Part shown: positions 59,558 through 64,000 of the stretch, piece after piece
Layout: each line of letters opens with the position of its first letter
How positions within the stretch are numbered: the stretch's first letter is position 1
Assembly (NCBI GenBank): GCA_032164295.1
Contig: JAJHTX010000012.1
Coordinates: 558,001-622,000, forward strand
Source of the DNA: Inonotus obliquus
Taxonomy: Eukaryota; Basidiomycota; Agaricomycetes; Hymenochaetales; Hymenochaetaceae
Reading direction: 5' to 3'
Length of the DNA stretch: 64,000 nt
Made by a program: the position numbers and the translations under genes
The notes under the pieces: model-generated
Seen by the model: the letters and a program-made list of their open reading frames with translations, nothing else
Databases searched by the model: none
Told to the model about the DNA's origin: nothing

Positions 59558-61725
59558 TCAATCGTACCACATGTGGTCTTCATCATCTGAAAAAGCGTAG
59601 TTGCCGTAGTTTTCATATGACACGTCAGACACGGAGCCGCGGAAACTTCTGTACAGTTGATTAGTTCAATAACCGAGCAGCATTTTTAGACCCGCAAACT
59701 AACTCATGTTGCGATGAATGATCACTGCCATCCTCAGAAAGACTCCCATCCTCAGACACGGTCCGAGTGTATGGTCTAAAGTGGCGCCGGACCTCGTTAT
59801 CAGAATCCCTACAGAGCAAGTCATTCAGATAGAGCAGGATCAAGGACGGAAATTGACATACTCGTCGTCCTCTTGTTCCAAGTCAGAGTCATCGATGATG
59901 GGATGCCGCCCCCGTAGCGCCCCTGATATGCGTCCAGCGCGCTGTGCATTGGCGCTATTATCATCATCATCAGAGTCTATGCGGATGGTGGAAGCCTGTG
60001 ACCTCCCACGGTAGACTGGACCTGGAGCATCGTCTGAGTCTGAATCGGCTAAGTCGATTGTCCCAAGTCGCACGCGCCGCGGCTGTTCCTCATCAGAACC
60101 ATCAACGCGAGGAGGAGGAACTCTACGAGGTATCTGGTCCTCTTCATCAAGACTCCTCATATCTTCATCATCCGAGTCATTATCACCCGCCTCTTCAGCA
60201 GAGTGATACTCTTCCATCCTTGTGTGATCATCCTCGTCATCAATGAAGCTACTCTCATAGGCTTCTTCATCCTCCGTGTCGTGCTCCACATGTTCAGGGT
60301 CCAGGTGTCGTCGAAATCCTAACGCTCCCACGAGTTCTCGAAAGGCTACCTCCGGACCTGCATCTTCGATGTCTATATGGTCGCCAGCGAATCCGTGGAA
60401 GTCCTCGGCGTCCATCCAGTTACCACCGTCAACTTCTTCCTCCTCCTCGTCGTAATCATCATGGTAGCCTGGATAGTGACGTCCGCATGATGTACAGATA
60501 CCATCCCAGATCTCGTGATAGCACTCCGTGCATCTGTATACAGCATCTTCTTCGTCAAAAAATGGTCGTACACCACCGGCTTCGCTACCATCTTCATTTA
60601 CCATGTCATCGTGTCTGTTCCCGCTTGGATTTGGAACAGCCAATAGTCGGGTGTTTCGATCACGCTTGAATACGCCTTTCCAAGCTTCCGGGCCCGTCGT
60701 AGCCGCTCCCGACTGGTTTCCTTCCTGCGGCCGGGAATAGGTAGGGAACAACTCCTTCGCCGCATCTCCTTTGTGGTAGAAGAGGTGGTTCACTATGTCC
60801 TTTACACCCCAGGCCTCAATAGGCGCGTCACGAACGATCGCCCGACAATGAGGACACGTCTTTTCTTTCCGAAGCAGCATCGGTGAATCACGCCTCAATA
60901 GGGCAGGTTCGTCTATGTCAAAGTTATGCAATAGGTGCCCAGGTGGAGGAAACCCGACGTGAGCTGGAGGCGCGCGAAACCACGCAAGGAGACTGTGGGA
61001 GATTTCTTTTTCAGTGAGTAATGATGAACAAACCGTAAACCACGCACCAGTCGTAACAAGCAGTGTGGCCACAAGGAACAAGTGTGTATGGTCTATTCAT
61101 CGGGTCGAGGCAAATTTGACAGGTAACGGACGGAGCAAGGGACGCCAGGAATTCTTTGTGCGCATTGAGCAGCTTTTCATCAAATAGAAAAGGGATGCTT
61201 ATTTAATACAGCGCGTTGTGGCAAACGGAAGCAACCTCACCGATGTCTGTTCTTCAACTTTCCTGCGTAATAAGACGAGCTCATCGTTCTCTTTCTCTAC
61301 AGGAATTTCGTTAACCTCTTCGTCGCGGGTACATTCTTGTTCAACTTCGCGTTCCTTCCCCTTTCATCAAACATGAGATTTGGGCGTCTTTAGAAATGAC
61401 GAATTTGACACACTTTTGGTGATGCAGGACTCTTTGCTCGAAAGATCTTAGAAACCTGAGGACCATTTTGCGTAACAGGCAGCTTTTTCCTCTTCCTCCT
61501 TCGTTTGTACGCGTCGAGGACGGCTCTATTCGCCTTCGTGTTGGAAGGACCCCCGTGCGGCGTCCTCATAGCCACAAGAGTCTCAGAGTCAGAAAGTGAA
61601 GTTGATGCTGGTCGCTTGTTGGAGGGTGAATTGGCTTGGTTACTCGGTCCAGGATCCGTAGACGGTGACTGGGGTTCAGAACTGCTTGCAGACGATGGCG
61701 GTGTGGCCATAGAGGACATGGACAA
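59558..61725 (-). CDS. RING-finger protein, probable E3 ubiquitin ligase
   Basis: Six exons: 61725-61414, 61360-61241, 61172-61048, 60992-59862, 59808-59704 and 59648-59558, giving 627 aa. A Ser/Pro-rich start and a short charged coiled coil (residues 105-144) precede a C3HC4 RING: Cys162/Cys165 (CQIC), Cys178, His180, Cys183, Cys186, then after an unusually long insert Cys232/Cys235 (CPHC). A second cysteine cluster (CTEC ... CTSCG) follows around residue 335-350. The remaining 250 residues are highly acidic. The RING implies E2 binding and ubiquitin transfer; the substrate is unknown. The start lies 72 nt beyond the stop of esterase copy 2, on the same strand. The donor of intron 2 could alternatively be used four or five bases later. 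Confidence 0.85.
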
Positions 61726-61756
61726 CAGAGATGAGATGTCACTGTACAGACATGCG

Positions 61757-63964
61757 TGGTTCGTGGTTACAACACGTGTACGTAATACTATGATTACCTA
61801 ATTTTGCATATGATCAACTAAAGATGCTACAAACGCACAGCGTCTCGCGTCTCCGGCGAACTCCCTCTCAACGAGAATGCCACTGCTATTTGTATTATCA
61901 CTCAAGTCCTGCTGGAGAACCGCCCTCCTTCCCGTAGAGAAATCGGGCCACTCCGGCGAATTTGCGAGCTTGAACGTATTCGGATTCTTTGATCTTACGA
62001 ACGAAAGACAATAAGCTATCAGCTCCTCGCTGAACGCTGTCTCGACTTCATTCAGACCCGTGAATACATTGCTACCATTCGTTCTTCATATTCATAGAGC
62101 GTCAGTACAAAGGACTCTCCGGGAGTTCGTCGATGCCTACCCAGTATTCGTACCCAAGAACATCATCCAATTCTCTGCGGCGTGTTCCACGACCCCCGGT
62201 TCATTCTGAGTTGGGTTGGGATGGTTATAGCGATATGTCCACGCTTTCGAATGTATTACACCCGCGTTGCCGACTGTCTCTCGCTGTACGTCTGGCGCGT
62301 CAGTACCGGTCAAGATTGGGTAACTTGAATAATAATACTCACCCCGCAGCGAACCATAGGTTCTCCGGTAGCAGTTCGTATCCATTCGTCGTCTGACGAG
62401 AACTGTGAGCGATCATACACTTTATTGTATTTCCTTAATTCGTCAGGCGTCAGTTGAGGATACGATCGATGTATATAATCCGTGATATCCGGTGAGCCAG
62501 TAACTGTCTCATTACTCGTGGCCCTATTTCGTCGTGAGTAGGAAGAGCAAACTATACTAAACACCTATACCTTACCCTGATATCACCGGGACACGAGCAA
62601 AGCTGCCCTCGGCCAGCAACCTGGTAGGATAATCAGGTATGAGTGTGCCATCTACAACCGGACGCCATTTGTTGAACAAAGATCCATTGCTAATCGTCGA
62701 TCAGATTCAATGATAGGCAAAGTATTGATGATTAGATCACGTACAAAGACGCACCAGCATCCTGTGCTCTTGCTAGGGCGCTTATTGGCGCGTTTCGTAA
62801 ACAACGAACGGTAGATTCAACGGACCCGAGACCTCCGCAACCAGTCTGCTCGGCATAGAATTTGAATAATGGCTTCGGTGCGACTGTAAATCAGCCCTGC
62901 TTGGATCACCGACGGATGCTTACCTCCTGTTGCTCTAGCAATGGTATGACTTCTCTGTCGATGCTTTGTGCAATCGCACCAGAAAACAATCCCCTTGACC
63001 CAGAGTTTGCGATCAGGTGTATCTGTACACTTCCTCCACCCGCACTCTGGCCATTTATCGTTACCTGGTCGGGATCACCTCCAAACGCTGCTATGCTCTC
63101 TTGTACCCATTTGAGCGCGAGTACTTGATCCTTGATTCCTGCGTTCATGTCAGCACCACCCGACCTCTCGAAGTCGGGATGTGCGAGGAACCCGAAAGAA
63201 TCGAGTCGGTAGTAGACGGAAACTATCACGACGTTGGGTGACTGATTGATCCAATGGTCGAATGGCCAGTTCCGAGGGTTTCCATATACATAACCTATGC
63301 TGAGAATCAACCTCGCTATTCATACTTTTCTAAAATTAGGCTCACCTCCACCATGAATGTAAAATAATACGGGAACTAACAGTGATGAAATCAGATATGC
63401 CAGGAACAAAACGCAGATTGCTTACGTTTACTACGAGAGCTCGCGTTGACAGGGGTGTATATATTGATCTTCAGCCAGTCCTCGCTTCCTGCACCACCAG
63501 CATCACCTTGACCTATGCTACCTTGGATGCAGAAGTCAGGGTAACTAGTCGCATCAATAACCTCATCGTTCCCCTCCAGTTTCTCGGGATCCAGAGGAAC
63601 AGGTGCACGAAAGCGAAGGTCCCCGACAGGAGGCTCTGCATACGGCACTCCAAGAAATGCTAGGCTGAACGGTTCTGTGAAGTTCCCGAGGTACTTTGCA
63701 TACCCAACATCAACAATATGTCCGTTACTGGAGAAATTCACCGGACTTGCTCTGCAAAGAGAAAGATGGAGAACGAGTACTGAAGTAATAAGGTGGAGAG
63801 TGGAGAGTCGCATGATACACGGCCTGTAGTCTGCTCAGAGACGGCAAAGAAGAATGCGGAATATCCTCGTATTACTTATATGATTGGAGACAGTGTCCGG
63901 TACTGAATCCTGACTATCACAATGTAAAGTCATGGCGCAAAAGCTAGACATTCCGTGCGTTCCC
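61757..63964 (-). repeat. Right arm of the inverted esterase duplication
   Basis: Complement of 14252-16459 with moderate divergence, including promoter and a short 3' flank. The arms lie about 45 kb apart and the genes point toward each other. The right arm may continue beyond the window. Confidence 0.75.
61798..63813 (-). CDS. Secreted type-B carboxylesterase, copy 2 (possible frameshift)
   Basis: The inverted paralogue of the gene at 14394. Eight exons: 63813-63426, 63375-63346, 63294-62924, 62883-62745, 62689-62576, 62523-62343, 62283-62141 and 62071-61798. Each has exactly the same length as in copy 1. Signal peptide, FLGVPYAEPPVGDLRF, GGGYVYG and INGQSAGGGS are kept. The cysteine in SEDCL of copy 1 is Trp here (SEDWL), so the conserved first disulfide probably cannot form. 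As in copy 1, the exon 3/4 join leaves the conserved downstream frame (KFYAEQTGCGG) one base out. Function is therefore doubtful unless the splice is unusual. Confidence 0.8.
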
Positions 63965-64000
63965 AAGACCAACGGCTTTGCTCGGGCCTCGATGCTATGG
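63814..64000 (-). promoter_or_regulatory. Promoter region of carboxylesterase copy 2
   Basis: Contains ATATAAG about 65 nt before the ATG, at the position matching the TATAAA of copy 1. Blocks such as AATACGAGGATATT and GCAGACTACAGG are shared with copy 1. Confidence 0.55.

Overview
The window reads as nuclear DNA of a filamentous basidiomycete, most likely an Agaricomycete. Genes are dense, lie on both strands, and are cut by many short GT-AG introns, mostly 50-80 nt, so most were assembled here by joining exons by eye. Families that support this placement are a DUF6534 membrane protein, a multi-exon CPAF-like S41 peptidase, a secreted S1/P1 nuclease, and kinases fused to a nuclease-like domain. 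I see no bacterial operons, CRISPR arrays, rRNA genes or convincing tRNA genes.

Layout: (1) 1-10 kb holds a DUF6534 protein cut by the left edge, a DUF1308 (C7orf25-like) protein, the RSC/SWI-SNF subunit Rsc7/Npl6, and a 19-exon secreted S41 peptidase. (2) 10-23 kb is an accessory, repeat-rich block. It has a small unknown gene ending in a nested terminal-inverted-repeat element, a type-B carboxylesterase, and two tandem paralogues of a kinase with a possible PD-(D/E)XK-like domain, separated by a second small inverted-repeat element. (3) 23-49 kb is mostly housekeeping or regulatory: a possible Rrn9-like nuclear protein, ribosomal protein eL41 (25 aa), S1/P1 nuclease, a 7-TM protein with a long disordered tail, tubulin cofactor C, a giant PH-domain protein (about 3,750 aa, 34.6-46.7 kb), OST4 and QCR8. 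(4) 49-61.7 kb holds SNF5 (SMARCB1), a small heat-shock protein and a RING-finger protein. (5) At the right edge lies a second carboxylesterase, an inverted paralogue of the one at 14.4 kb with the same eight exon lengths.

Functional themes: chromatin remodelling (Rsc7, Snf5), translation, secretion and respiration (eL41, OST4, QCR8), tubulin folding (TBCC), and secreted hydrolases (S41 peptidase, S1/P1 nuclease, two esterases). The nuclease-like/kinase pair is the best candidate for something unusual. It resembles the Crinkler-type effector architecture, and the two copies differ sharply in how fast each domain has diverged. Exon coordinates come from reading splice sites and frames by eye. 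Family names rest on recognised motifs, not on database searches.
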